This document shows, piece after piece, positions 48,971 through 57,498 of a stretch of 64,000 bases of DNA. A model generated the notes under the pieces. That model was given only the letters and a program-made list of their open reading frames with translations, ran no database searches and was not told the origin of the DNA. The translations under genes and the position numbers were made by a program. Positions within the stretch are counted from its first letter, which is position 1; the number at the start of each line of letters is the position of its first letter. Origin of the DNA: Hyphomicrobiales bacterium (GTDB lineage Bacteria > Pseudomonadota > Alphaproteobacteria > Rhizobiales > Rhizobiaceae); the NCBI GenBank assembly GCA_900469965.1, contig UBZP01000007.1, positions 62,001 through 126,000 on the forward strand, written 5' to 3'.

Positions 48971-49064
48971 CATCAGGAAAGAAGGCAACCATCTAACGGC
49001 CATCGCCCGTTTCGATCACCGCTTTGCTGCGCAGTTTTGCTGTTGCGCGCGTTGATCCGGGTCG

Positions 49065-49099
49065 AACAGGGCGCTCCCCAACTGGTCGAGCGCCCTGTT
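49065..49099 (+). terminator. Strong stem-loop after the DUF4334 gene
   Basis: Perfect 12-bp stem AACAGGGCGCTC / GAGCGCCCTGTT with an 11-base loop, 95 bases after the DUF4334 stop. There is no long T-run, but the stem strength suggests transcript end for the LigD operon. Confidence 0.6.
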
Positions 49100-49129
49100 C
49101 ATTTCAGCGGGGCGGCAGCTCGTTTGCCG

Positions 49130-49530
49130 AAGACAGCGGCTTTGTCCTGAATATCGCGGAGGCTCTTGCAGGGTGCGTGTCGCAGATTGCCCTCATGGGC
49201 CCAGCCAAACCCGATAGAATGCGCCACATTCCCTACGGCCAGGTGTGGGCATGTTGGTCGCGCGATTGCCTGGATCGGGAAAGTTTTCGGGAACGGTTCA
49301 GCATGGAACAACGCGCCGCGGAAGCGGGCATGAGCCCTTCAAGCCTGCATGAGCATTTTCGCGCCGTGACGGCAATGACGCCGCTGCAGTCCAGAAGCAG
49401 CGGAGGCTGCAGGACGCACAGAATGATGTAGGTCGAGGACATCGATGTCGCGACGGACGCCTTGCGCTGGGACATGAAAGCCGTGGCAGTTCGGCCGCGA
49501 GTACCGTCGCCACTTGGGTGGCCGCCGGCG
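49130..49530 (+). pseudogene. Relic of an AraC-family regulator
   Basis: The + strand encodes EAGMSPSSLHEHFRAVTAMTPLQ, the first half of an AraC-type HTH, then loses frame one base later. After the break other frames show pieces corresponding to the usual continuation (QKQ-RLQ-A, VEDIDVATDALR, then REYRRH-like sequence). The N-terminal part (IAEALAGCVSQIALMG region) is also worn. No intact start or end. Limits approximate. Confidence 0.6.
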
Positions 49531-49642
49531 CGACATACAGCGCTGAGCGACGCGCTTGAGCGCAAGCGAAGGTGCCAACCCGATGTTGGGCATCGCATGA
49601 TTGGTGAAAGGCGCGCCTCCTCCGCGCTCAACCCATCTCTTA

Positions 49643-50632
49643 TCAATCGCGTGTCGGCTCGGTCACCCGGAAACCGACCTTCGGCTGACCGCTGCTGGTT
49701 CGAAGATTCGCGCTCTGCGAAATGGCGGCGACAATCTGCTGAGCGACCCTGGTCTCGATATCCAGGGAGTTGAGCGAAGCAAGGCTGACGTCGTAGCTGT
49801 CTGCCCAGATTACTGATCCTTCCGATTGCGCAGTCAGGCGTGCGGAGATCCTTATGTTCTTAGCGTCCCTGCGCAAACGGCCCACGACGACGTAACGGTC
49901 TTCTTTCGATGCGCTTGTATCTGTCGTGATGGCTCTGCCAGCCGGCTCCTCATGGGCGGTGGCGTGGCGACCGACCCTCGCGAGTTGGCCTACCAGCTCG
50001 TCGGTAAGCGCATTTGCCAACCGCGTGAGTTCCGCCGACTGGTCCAGGGTTTCGAAATTTACACCCACTATCGACGGAACAGTTGAGACCTGAAGCTCAC
50101 GGGATGCCGTAGAAGCGGCTAGGTGGGTGTGCAAGTCCCGCAGGAAGAGACTGGAGGCAAAGATGAGCGCGCCAGCCGCGATAGCAAGGACATACAAATT
50201 CGGGCTCTGCCGATGGGATGGAGATCGGGCAACCACGTCGAGTGAAGCTGCCACGGGATCAGACAGATACCGAAATTCCGGCACATATCCGCCCTTTGGT
50301 ATCGATATGAGAATTCTGTCCGATTGCCCCGCAAGCAGGTAGTATCTTTCGAGTTCTCTTCGAAGTCGCCCTGCTTCGATTCTTACGAGCGGATCGTTCT
50401 GTGGATCAAAGTCCGCTGTCCTGCCGAATACTTTCGTGGCTACGGTGAACGCTTTAATGCGATTGGATCTGCCGGAAAGCGTCTCCTCCACCACGAATTC
50501 CAGAAAGCGGCGCCCTCTTTGAGTTGCTTCGAACGTTTGGTTGGCAAGGATAATTGCCAACTGAGCGCGAATTTCTTGTTCGTCTGGAAACTTGTCGCAT
50601 TGGTATGATTGGTCCGCACTCCTAATACTCAT
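49643..50632 (-). CDS. Membrane-anchored regulator-like protein with TolB/FlgO-like C-terminus
   Basis: A 329-residue protein. The N-terminal part (about 15-115: AQLAIILANQTFEATQRGRR, then RIEAGRLRRELERYYLLAG and ISIPKGGYVPEFRY) is a helical/winged module often seen fused to adenylate cyclases or sensor domains in rhizobia. One membrane segment follows (about 145-165, YVLAIAAGALIFASSLFL). The C-terminal part (about 190-310: ALTDELVGQLARVGRHATAH, YVVVGRLRRDAKNIRISARL) fits the FlgO/TolB-N-like fold. A single-membrane-pass sensor/regulator is inferred. No catalytic domain is present in this copy. Confidence 0.68.
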   Translation of the reverse strand: MSIRSADQSYQCDKFPDEQEIRAQLAIILANQTFEATQRGRRFLEFVVEETLSGRSNRIKAFTVATKVFGRTADFDPQNDPLVRIEAGRLRRELERYYLLAGQSDRILISIPKGGYVPEFRYLSDPVAASLDVVARSPSHRQSPNLYVLAIAAGALIFASSLFLRDLHTHLAASTASRELQVSTVPSIVGVNFETLDQSAELTRLANALTDELVGQLARVGRHATAHEEPAGRAITTDTSASKEDRYVVVGRLRRDAKNIRISARLTAQSEGSVIWADSYDVSLASLNSLDIETRVAQQIVAAISQSANLRTSSGQPKVGFRVTEPTRD

Positions 50633-51082
50633 GCAGCTCCCCCAAAGACAGATGGGACACTTATCGGATAAAATTACCTCGCGCAGGGATTTAGCTAGGA
50701 GATCTGTTAATATTTGCGAACTCGGCGCCGTCCTTTTTGTCTGATATTCAATTTAAAACGGTCACGACAGAATATATACTGATTATATGCGCACTAGAGA
50801 AGGAGTGGCAAGTGGTGATGGGGAGGTGGGCCGCAGCGAAGGTTTGAGCCTTCACAAGGCGGACTACACATCTGAGCGCAGCCAAAGCAGAAGCTTCTCC
50901 CACCGAGGGAGGCCAGACTGCTGACTGGTGGGTCGACGATGGGCATTCAGTCGGGGGACGATCCGTCAGGTGCCGAGTTGGTGGTGCCAACAAGCTTTGG
51001 TGGAAACATTGATGGAGCGGATCGAGGTGTCGAAAAAATCTGCATCACCCCTTGAACGGCCAAATCCGGAAAACCAGATCAG
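50633..51082 (+). other. Intergenic region upstream of the ROSE element
   Basis: About 450 bases between the divergent regulator-like gene and hsp20. The first 130 bases are AT-rich and promoter-like; no gene is supported. Confidence 0.45.
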
Positions 51083-51172
51083 TTGCACGGTCGCCTAGAA
51101 AGGGGCCGGCAAACGGAGACGCGAGTTTCCGAGCGTCTCGTTCCATGTTGCTTTGCGGAGGATATGGCAATG
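51083..51172 (+). promoter_or_regulatory. ROSE RNA thermometer
   Basis: Three stem-loops run up to the hsp20 start: TTGC-a-CGG paired with CCG-GCAA (51083-51112), GAGACGC/GCGTCTC (51116-51139) and CCATGT/ATATGG (51143-51167). The last one holds TTGCT opposite GGAGGAT, so the ribosome site is masked; this UYGCU/AGGA pairing just before the start is the hallmark of ROSE elements in alphaproteobacterial small heat-shock genes. At heat-shock temperature the last stem should melt and allow translation. Confidence 0.8.
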
Positions 51173-51637
51173 AGAACCGAACTCGATTTCGCACCCCTCT
51201 ATCGGTCCAGCATTGGCTTCGACCGGGTGATCAATCTTCTCACCCACGCCCAACGGCTTCAGGCCGTCGATCTCTGGCCGCCCTATGACATCGTCAAACT
51301 GGGCGACGACGACTATGCGATTGCCATGGCCGTCGCCGGTTACGGAGACGGCGACCTCGACGTAACTCAGGAGCGTAACGTCCTTGTTATCAAGGGCGGC
51401 AAGGCGGACAAGCACCAAGGTGAATTCCTGCATCGGGGCATCGGCCCTCAGTCGTTCGAGCGTCGTTTCGAACTCGCCGATCACGTTCGTGTCGAATCGG
51501 CGACGCTTTCCGACGGTCTCTTGCGGATCGCGCTCAAGCGCGAATTGCCCGAAGCGATGAAGCCACGGCGCATCGAGATTGGTAGCGTCCAGTCTACCGC
51601 GCCGCTGCAGATTGAAGCTGAAAACCATGTAGCCTAG
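51170..51637 (+). CDS. Small heat-shock protein (Hsp20/IbpA type)
   Basis: A 155-residue alpha-crystallin-family chaperone that holds unfolded proteins. N-terminal RTELDFAPLYRSSIGFDRVI is the rhizobial Hsp20 start; the alpha-crystallin domain covers about 35-135 (PPYDIVKLGDDDYAIAMAVAGY ... DGLLRIALKRELPE). The ATG at 51170 is chosen over 51164 because the masked GGAGG site is 7 bases upstream and homologues start with MR. The C-terminal I-x-I/V tail (RRIEIG) is present. Controlled by the ROSE element at 51083-51172. Confidence 0.92.
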   Translation: MRTELDFAPLYRSSIGFDRVINLLTHAQRLQAVDLWPPYDIVKLGDDDYAIAMAVAGYGDGDLDVTQERNVLVIKGGKADKHQGEFLHRGIGPQSFERRFELADHVRVESATLSDGLLRIALKRELPEAMKPRRIEIGSVQSTAPLQIEAENHVA

Positions 51638-51781
51638 CCACAGGCAGGATTCGAAATCGCAGGCCCACCGCGCCGGGCGGGCCTGTCGAGGCTGAGCGAT
51701 GGCAGACCCGACGCTGATTTGTGTCCCACAGGTTTTGGATGCGACCGCCGGCATGGAGCACCTCCCATGAGGAGGATGACC

Positions 51782-51973
51782 ATGATAGGCACAGTGGGAT
51801 GCCGAACTTGCGGTCCTTGTGACAACTGCTTGGAACAGGACGTTGAGAAGTCAACCTCGCCCCCCACCCATGAGCGGGTAAATGGAATGGTCGCTCCGTC
51901 GCCTCCGACCGCGGCAAGATGGTGTGCGTGTCGGGCCGATGTGTTAGGGACGGACCTTCGAATCTGCGGGTGA
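51782..51973 (+). CDS. Possible small Cys-rich protein
   Basis: A 63-residue frame with a GAGGAGG ribosome site 6 bases ahead of the ATG and a CRTCGPCDNC cluster (C-x2-C-x2-C-x2-C) near the N-terminus, resembling a metal- or Zn-binding knuckle. The C-terminal half looks less protein-like. It may be a remnant or a small real gene. Confidence 0.3.
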   Translation: MIGTVGCRTCGPCDNCLEQDVEKSTSPPTHERVNGMVAPSPPTAARWCACRADVLGTDLRICG

Positions 51974-51979
51974 GGTCCA

Positions 51980-52483
51980 ATGATTGCGTTCTACGCTGAC
52001 TATATAGCGAACCTTAGGGCCTTGTTTTCCGAGTTGGATCGCCGTCCTGAGCGCTTTCAGACTTTCGACGTTCGGCTGGAGTTGGTCGCAGGTGGGAGCC
52101 TTTTTGTCTACGAGACGAAAAGGCGTAAAGGTCAGACGGACCGCATATATTACGGGCGTTCCGCGACAGGTGCGAGCCAGCAGATTTCGCAGGCATCAGC
52201 TTTCTTGGCAATCGATCGATTTTTTTCCCTTGGCCAGTTTCTTGCCCTAACGAGAGTGACAAACGGGCGTAGCGGGTCGAGTGTGATCGACACGCGGTAC
52301 CCGCACTGTGCCGTAAACTTCTCTTACCGGAAAAAAGGGCAGCCAGTCGCCCGATCGATGCTGATGGTCTTCATTGGATTCAATGACCTAGCGGACGCAC
52401 AGCAGTATGCAGAAACGACAGAGCCCTCAGTTTTGGTCGCGGAACGACCGCATTACACGGAACGATCCTACGAATGGAAATGA
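51980..52483 (+). CDS. Hypothetical protein
   Basis: A 167-residue soluble protein beginning MIAFYADYIANLRALFSELD, mostly alpha/beta by eye, with no signal peptide. AT content is visibly higher than in the neighbouring catabolic genes. The ribosome site GGGTGAGG supports the ATG at 51980. Nothing in it matches a family I recognise; the middle (FSLGQFLALTRVTNGRSGSS) is the most conserved-looking part. Probably an acquired gene. Confidence 0.55.
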   Translation: MIAFYADYIANLRALFSELDRRPERFQTFDVRLELVAGGSLFVYETKRRKGQTDRIYYGRSATGASQQISQASAFLAIDRFFSLGQFLALTRVTNGRSGSSVIDTRYPHCAVNFSYRKKGQPVARSMLMVFIGFNDLADAQQYAETTEPSVLVAERPHYTERSYEWK

Positions 52484-52603
52484 CGGCGATTGTAACTGCG
52501 ATTTGTCGAATACTGTTGAGAAGTGTGTGCGATCCCGTGGCCGCATAGATCATGAGGGGTGAACGCTCCCTGGTGCAGCCACCTTGTCGGCTAAGGAACG
52601 ATC

Positions 52604-52666
52604 ATGACGACGAACAAGGAAGTTGCCGACAGGATCGCCGTATCTCGCGGATTGATCAAGGTTTAG
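52604..52666 (+). pseudogene. 5' stub of an HU-family DNA-binding protein gene
   Basis: After an AAGGAACG ribosome site, an ATG opens a 20-codon frame MTTNKEVADRIAVSRG-LIKV that ends in TAG. The first dozen residues match the N-terminus of rhizobial HU-type proteins (TTNKEVADRIA), after which the gene is cut off. Confidence 0.55.
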
Positions 52667-52733
52667 AGCAAGTCCATGTGGAACAATCGAGTTGATGGGG
52701 GATTGAGGCTCCGTTGAGTGGAGGAACGAAAAG

Positions 52734-53018
52734 ATGGATCATTCAAAACATGTTCGGCTCGCGCCAAGTGAGCTGACACCGGATGTGGTTGAAGGCGCAA
52801 CGATTTATGGCCCGGACGATAGCAGTATTGGGACTTTGGACCATCTCCACGGCAGTACCGCGGTCATTGATGTCGGCGGGTTCCTCGGTATCGGTGCAAA
52901 GCCTGTAGCCGTACCGGTTACCGATTTGGACTTCATGCGGGACGAAAGCGGTAATGTGCACGCGGTTACCGCATGGTCGAAGGACCAGCTCGAGGCCGCG
53001 CCCGAGCATCGCGACTAA
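52734..53018 (+). CDS. PRC-barrel domain protein
   Basis: A 94-residue protein with one PRC-barrel (about 12-85): GATIYGPDDSSIGTLDHLHG, then FLGIGAKPVAVPVTDLDFMRD. This small beta-barrel binds metals or partner proteins and is widespread in rhizobial stress genes. GTGGAGGAAC ribosome site ahead of the ATG. Stands alone, followed by a terminator. Confidence 0.85.
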   Translation: MDHSKHVRLAPSELTPDVVEGATIYGPDDSSIGTLDHLHGSTAVIDVGGFLGIGAKPVAVPVTDLDFMRDESGNVHAVTAWSKDQLEAAPEHRD

Positions 53019-53030
53019 GTTCGATTCTTT

Positions 53031-53061
53031 ATGCCGCGGGGGCACGTGGCTGCCGCGGCAT
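53031..53061 (+). terminator. Terminator-like stem after the PRC-barrel gene
   Basis: 9-bp perfect stem ATGCCGCGG / CCGCGGCAT, 13-base loop, 12 bases after the stop. Confidence 0.6.
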
Positions 53062-53600
53062 CGAGGCTGCGGCCCTCAGCGGTAGCGCGTCACTGAATTG
53101 ACCCGGCCGGGGATTCCGCTCGAGCGCTCAAGCGTGACTCTCTCGCGCGACTTCTGCTTGAACCCGCCGGTCCGCGCAAAAGGCACATCCGCTCGGTTAG
53201 ATCGCGCTCAGGATCCTGTAGTATAGCCCAAAAGATCATGAGCAGCATCGCTGCTGCGTAGCCGCGCACGGTCTGGTGACCGGCCCTCAGGCATCGATTT
53301 CACCGGCATTTTCCATTTCACATTAGAGTTCTCCCATATTTGCCGGCCTAAACGCCGTAGTAGTGCGGCACTCTATCGTTGGGCCGTTGGGAGAAGTGGT
53401 ATCCATTGAGTTGGCCGGCGAAGCCGTCACTCAGACCACTGTGCCCGCGGCGAGCAGTGGACATTGGCAAGACAGGACATTTCGTCTTTCGGTTGGACCA
53501 ACTGATGCTCCGGGCAGAACCAGTCCCTTTGCGCCTGCAGCGGACGCAAAAATTATTAAACCCGGCTGCGATCAGGACAGCTTATGCTCCGCTCACGACC
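53062..53600 (+). other. Gene-poor spacer
   Basis: About 540 bases. The - strand contains a short hydrophobic frame (AAAMLLMIFWAILQDPE) without a credible start; otherwise I see no gene or repeat. Confidence 0.45.
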
Positions 53601-54586
53601 TCACATCGGGATTTTAATCGTCGCCGTGAACCCACTAGGAGGGTAGGCAAGTTGCAAGCTTCCCCCCAGATGGCTGACGAGGCCCTCAATCAATTCGGTC
53701 CCATATCCTTTTTGTTCGGGCGGGGAAATATTCGGCCCCTCTTCCTCGCGCCATCGCCACACGAGCAGCGTGCGACCACGAGAACCGGCTTCCAGTTCCC
53801 AGGTAACGATTACCTTCCACCGGGTACCGACGCAGCCCCGTACTTCATCGCATTCGTACCAAGTTCGTGGAGAATCATACTGACGGGAAGAATGATTGAA
53901 GGCGACAGTTCTGCCGAAGGTCCAGAGCATTCGAGCCGCTCCGCGAGCGTCTCACCGACAGTGCTCCTGACAAACGGTCCAAGTTCGGTCACCGCCCCAA
54001 ACGCGGCCATTTGCTGAGCTTGAAAAGTGGTATCCAGTCTTCCGAGCATCGCTTCTTTGAAGACTGCCACCGCTGGATCGGCGGTTCTAATATTCTTGAC
54101 CACCGCCCGAACAACGGACGCGAGGTTCTTCAACCGATGCCGCATCTCTGCGACGATGAAGTCCATTTCGGCTTCCCGGCGCTGCCGCTCCGTTACATCG
54201 TCGAAGATGACAAGGATGTGCCGACTATTGTTGTCAGGATGGACGAGGCGACGGGCGTCGACAAGAAACGTACGCTCGCCGATGTTCGGAAAAGTGTGGT
54301 GCACCTCGAAGCCGATGACCGCAGCCGCCCGTGGAATGATCGAGGATAGGAGCTGCCTAAGCTCCGGAATATCCCACTGCCCATTGCCAAGACTGAAGAA
54401 ATTCAGCGCCAGGACATCCTCGCGCTCGACATTGAACGTGTTGATGAAGGCATTGTTCGCGTTCACTACGATAAAGTGCTGATCCAGGACGACGACGGGC
54501 TGTGTCATAGTGTCGACAATTCCTTGAGCCTGGACGTGTGCGGTCTTCATCAGGCGATACAAATCTTCCAGCAACATGCTTCCCAT
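53601..54586 (-). pseudogene. HWE-type sensor histidine kinase with a one-base frameshift
   Basis: Codons from 54586 give a PAS domain (about 12-125) and an HWE/HisKA_2 kinase with H-box MRHRLKNLASVVRAVV and N-box LHELGTNAMKYGAAS, then stop at 53810 after VPGGR. The next frame continues exactly with KVIVTWELEAGSRGRTLLVW and GYGTELIEGLVSHLGG to 53601. One A missing from a short A run near 53814-53818 (GGAAGG where GGAAAGG restores the frame) accounts for the break. It is either a recent mutation or a base error. The truncated form lacks the rest of the ATP-binding lid and would be inactive. Confidence 0.8.
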
Positions 54587-54900
54587 TCCTGTCCGTCAAC
54601 CCGCTGATGGGGCGCGAATTTAGACACAAAGCCTATCCCTCGAAAGATAATCGTTTCCTCACTGTTGGCAATTGCCGCGTCATGTCCCTTCCGATGCTTG
54701 AACTTTTGGATCTGAAAACGTCCAGACTGCGGACGATGGCCCCGGATGGTCAGGCCCCCGCTGCCGCGGTAGAAGCGGTCCCCGTCCCGTCCATCCTCAC
54801 TTGCGGTGGTTGGTCTCTGCCGCTCGCCGGTAATCGATGGTTCGGGTCGAGCGGACTTCCAACGACCGGGGAACCTTTCACTTCCCTGTCACCGTCTCCT

Positions 54901-55248
54901 TCACGAGGGGATCTTGGTAGCCGCAGAGCATTCGGACGTCGCCCAGCACGTGATTGGCTGTCGGGTTGTTGGACGCTTAGTGGCTCCGTGTCTGGCGGCC
55001 CCGGTACGATGCAGCGCCATCCGTCCCGCTCTTGTGTCGCGTTTTTCCACGCTCTCCAACGAGGGGGGACGATAGTCGGTGTTGCTAGCCATTGGCGGCT
55101 TACTCGCCCAACCCGCTTCAAACGCGTGGATGGCGTCACCGGCGATGACCAATTGCTCCACGTGGCGCATCAGTCGACCGAGTATCGGCGTAGAGGCGAA
55201 TCTCAGCAACTGATTGTTCTTAAACGCGCCAAGAGCGGCTTGTATCAT
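54901..55248 (-). CDS. Uncertain hypothetical protein
   Basis: A 115-residue - strand frame. Its N-terminal half (MIQAALGAFKNNQLLRFAST to LVIAGDAIHAFEAG) reads like a helical protein and has a GGAG site 9 bases upstream, but the C-terminal half is low-quality. May be a remnant. The remaining 54587-55400 has no supported gene. Confidence 0.3.
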   Translation of the reverse strand: MIQAALGAFKNNQLLRFASTPILGRLMRHVEQLVIAGDAIHAFEAGWASKPPMASNTDYRPPSLESVEKRDTRAGRMALHRTGAARHGATKRPTTRQPITCWATSECSAATKIPS

Positions 55249-55400
55249 TATCAGGACTCCGGAGGCCTCCTTACAAAAGGTTCTTGCCGCCCAAATCGAC
55301 CAGGTATTCGGCAACGCGCTGTGCGGGCTTCACGGTACCGTTGGTCATGATATCCTCGTAGCAGCAGCTGGCCTCTGGCGGCTGTCCGTGGGAGGGGCAT

Positions 55401-55646
55401 ATGGGCGTCAAGCCGAAACCCGTCGCAGTTTGCACGCGCTGCGGCATGTTGCAGTACGATGCAACGACCATCAACCTGCGCTGCAGCCGCCGGAAAGGTG
55501 CCAGACGATGTGATGGTATTTATGGCAGCCGCCTGGCGGACGGTAATTGGCTCGAGTGCCCAAATTGTAATGCCAACGGACGAGATCTTTCGGGCATATG
55601 CGCGAAATGCGGGGGAATAGGTTGGTTCGCCCAGCGCAGGCCTTGA
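55401..55646 (+). CDS. Small zinc-ribbon protein
   Basis: An 81-residue protein with three cysteine pairs: CTRCG near residue 11, CPNCN near 53 and CAKCGG near 67, plus two isolated Cys. This is the pattern of one or two treble-clef/zinc-ribbon folds, likely nucleic-acid or protein binding. ATG preceded by GGGAGGGG. Function unknown. Confidence 0.6.
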   Translation: MGVKPKPVAVCTRCGMLQYDATTINLRCSRRKGARRCDGIYGSRLADGNWLECPNCNANGRDLSGICAKCGGIGWFAQRRP

Positions 55647-56115
55647 TCGGCGGTTTGCTGCGTCCGGCGATCAACCTGTCAGAGCTCAGATCTGTTCTGA
55701 GGGCTGGCAATGCGCGCCAACCGTGGAGCCACCGCCACCGGTCGAGTCTGGGCAACAGCAGCGCTGGCCAACCCAAGGCAAAGAAGCGTCATCATCGTGT
55801 GTCTGGTTAGCATCGGCTTTTCTCCATCTCGGAGAGGCGCTCACGTCGGCCTTGAAGCTTGTTCCGATGTTTGCCCCAGGTCATTCACCGATCTGCACTA
55901 TACCGCGTCTCAACCAGGCGCGACATTTCTCTTGGGTCCGCTACAGGGCCCACAGAATAAAATGTCGCCACCGCGCCGATTATGACGATCATCGCAACAA
56001 TGAAAGCGATCGCGATTGCTTGCTGGTCATGATGCGTTCCTCTGGTGTTAGAGCAGTCTGCAGCATCTATCGGACAGTTTGCTCCTGGCCCTTGAACGCC
56101 AGTTCACCCAGATCG
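55647..56115 (+). other. Gene-poor spacer
   Basis: About 470 bases with no supported gene or structured element. Confidence 0.4.
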
Positions 56116-56291
56116 TTACATTTTCGAAGGCACTTCCTCGTTCGGAACCGGGGTAATATCGGGAGCCTCCTGAGGAGCGGCGTCTGGCCCAGGCTCCTCA
56201 AGCGGGCGACCGGGGCCATCAGGCAGGGAGTCAGGGGTTTCTCCCGGGGGAACTTCGACGGCTTCTTCGGATCTTTCGGGCCTTTCGTCAT
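56116..56291 (-). pseudogene. Proline-rich small gene with a frame conflict
   Basis: On the - strand a strong ribosome site (GGGAGGAAGCGC) precedes an ATG at 56291 with codons for MTKGPKDPKKPSK. The plausible continuation, EVPPGETPDSLPDGPGRPLE to PDITPVPNEEVPSKM, lies in another frame ending at 56116, while the ATG frame runs into unlikely sequence. A single indel around codons 10-13 would join them into one short Pro/Glu-rich protein. It is either a broken gene or a base error. Confidence 0.5.
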
Positions 56292-56341
56292 GCGCTTCCT
56301 CCCATCGGAAACGACCGCCGCGCGGGATCGCGGCGGTGAGT

Positions 56342-56608
56342 TCAGTGAATCGACACAAGGATATTCGCTTCTTCCGCTGCTGCCCTAAAGGCCTCCCGCG
56401 CCCCCCGAACGTCAGCGCTGCCTTCTAGCGCGCTTGCGCACATCATCAGCGCCCTATGGAAAGCCGGACCGTCCAGCGTTGGCCACAACTCCATAAGGCA
56501 ATTGGCTGCCTCGTTGGTGTTGTCGATCTGAAGAACTGCCAATTCTTCTTCGAATTCGATCTCCACGAGTACGGCTTTCTGCCACTTCTGGGACTTCTGT
56601 TCGAACAT
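56342..56608 (-). CDS. DUF982 family protein
   Basis: An 88-residue protein with the DUF982 layout: beta-rich start (QKAVLVEIEFEEELAVLQID), a W-P at ELWPTLDGPA, and the ending AREAFRAAAEEANIL that parallels the copy at 6365-6613 (AREAFVAAAMEAGIL). The remainder has diverged, so the two are old paralogues rather than a recent duplication. Function unknown. Confidence 0.82.
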   Translation of the reverse strand: MFEQKSQKWQKAVLVEIEFEEELAVLQIDNTNEAANCLMELWPTLDGPAFHRALMMCASALEGSADVRGAREAFRAAAEEANILVSIH

Positions 56609-56960
56609 CAGGAAAGCCTCCTCAGCTGCTTAAACAGTTTGCAGCGCAGCGAGTTCCCTACATTACCGGAAGGAGACATTCCGCCGTGGATGAATGTCCT
56701 ACACCGAACACGTCGAACGCGACAGCTGGAACGGCCTTTGAACGCACGGTGAACTTGAGATTTAGCCCTCCGTCATGTACGGAACGGTTCAAGATCGATT
56801 CACGAACCACCTATCCCAAGGGGTTAACCCAATTGGGTGAGGCCGATATTCGCCAACCTCGCGCGGCTCACAACGCTATTTGCTATCTAAGCTTGCCGTT
56901 AGAGCAGAGTTGCCCGCAGCGCAAAGGCAATAACTTTCCGAATTCTGCTGTGGATGCCTT
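56609..56960 (+). other. Gene-poor spacer
   Basis: About 350 bases with no supported gene. Confidence 0.4.
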
Positions 56961-57212
56961 CTAGGCAACGCATTTGCTGTGACAGCTCCAAGAGATTAGC
57001 GAGCGATCCTTGCCCATGCAATTGACGGAAAAGCTGCGGTCTTGCATCGGGTCAGCCAAGGTAATTTCGTAGTAGTACCGGGGCGAATCCGCGGAATAGC
57101 GCGGTGCCACGAACGGGACCTTGGCTCGCCCTGACAGCCAGCGAGGGTCACCGCGTTCAGCCTTGCTTGCTCGTCCGCCAGGCCATAGCCGCCACTGGCG
57201 CGCTCTAAGCCA
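56961..57212 (-). pseudogene. Start-less frame, likely gene remnant
   Basis: The - strand frame is open from stop to stop for 83 codons and reads like a protein in its second half (KVPFVAPRYSADSPRYYYEI, then ADPMQDRSFSVNCMGKDRSL), but no usable start codon precedes that part. Either the 5' end is lost or a frameshift separates it from upstream sequence. Family not recognised. Confidence 0.35.
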
Positions 57213-57498
57213 TCACGATGCTGCAGACGTACTAGGCACCCAAAGCAAGGTCTGACCGGGTTCGCCCGGTCACTCTTTCCGCACGTACCGGGACACATGG
57301 CAGGGCGACTCCATGGCCGAGGATGTCGAGATGCACGCGGTACAGGCACCTGCCTTGACGTGGGAATGTTGGCCAATCCCATTCCGTCGCGCCCTTGCCG
57401 CGGTGATAGCCGAACGAGCCCCACTTCTTACAGCCCGGAAGCTGGCGAGTGATCGACGTGAATGCCAGCGCCCTTTGTGCCGTTCGTCTTCTCGTCAC

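Noticed and set aside
50748-50993. 81-codon - strand frame upstream of hsp20
   Set aside because: No ribosome site and no protein-like pattern; the region is probably regulatory.
57232-57498. 88-codon - strand frame containing KKWGSFGYHRGKGATEW
   Set aside because: Possibly the remains of a small gene downstream of 57499-57858, but the start belongs to another frame and the C-terminus degrades; not enough to call.
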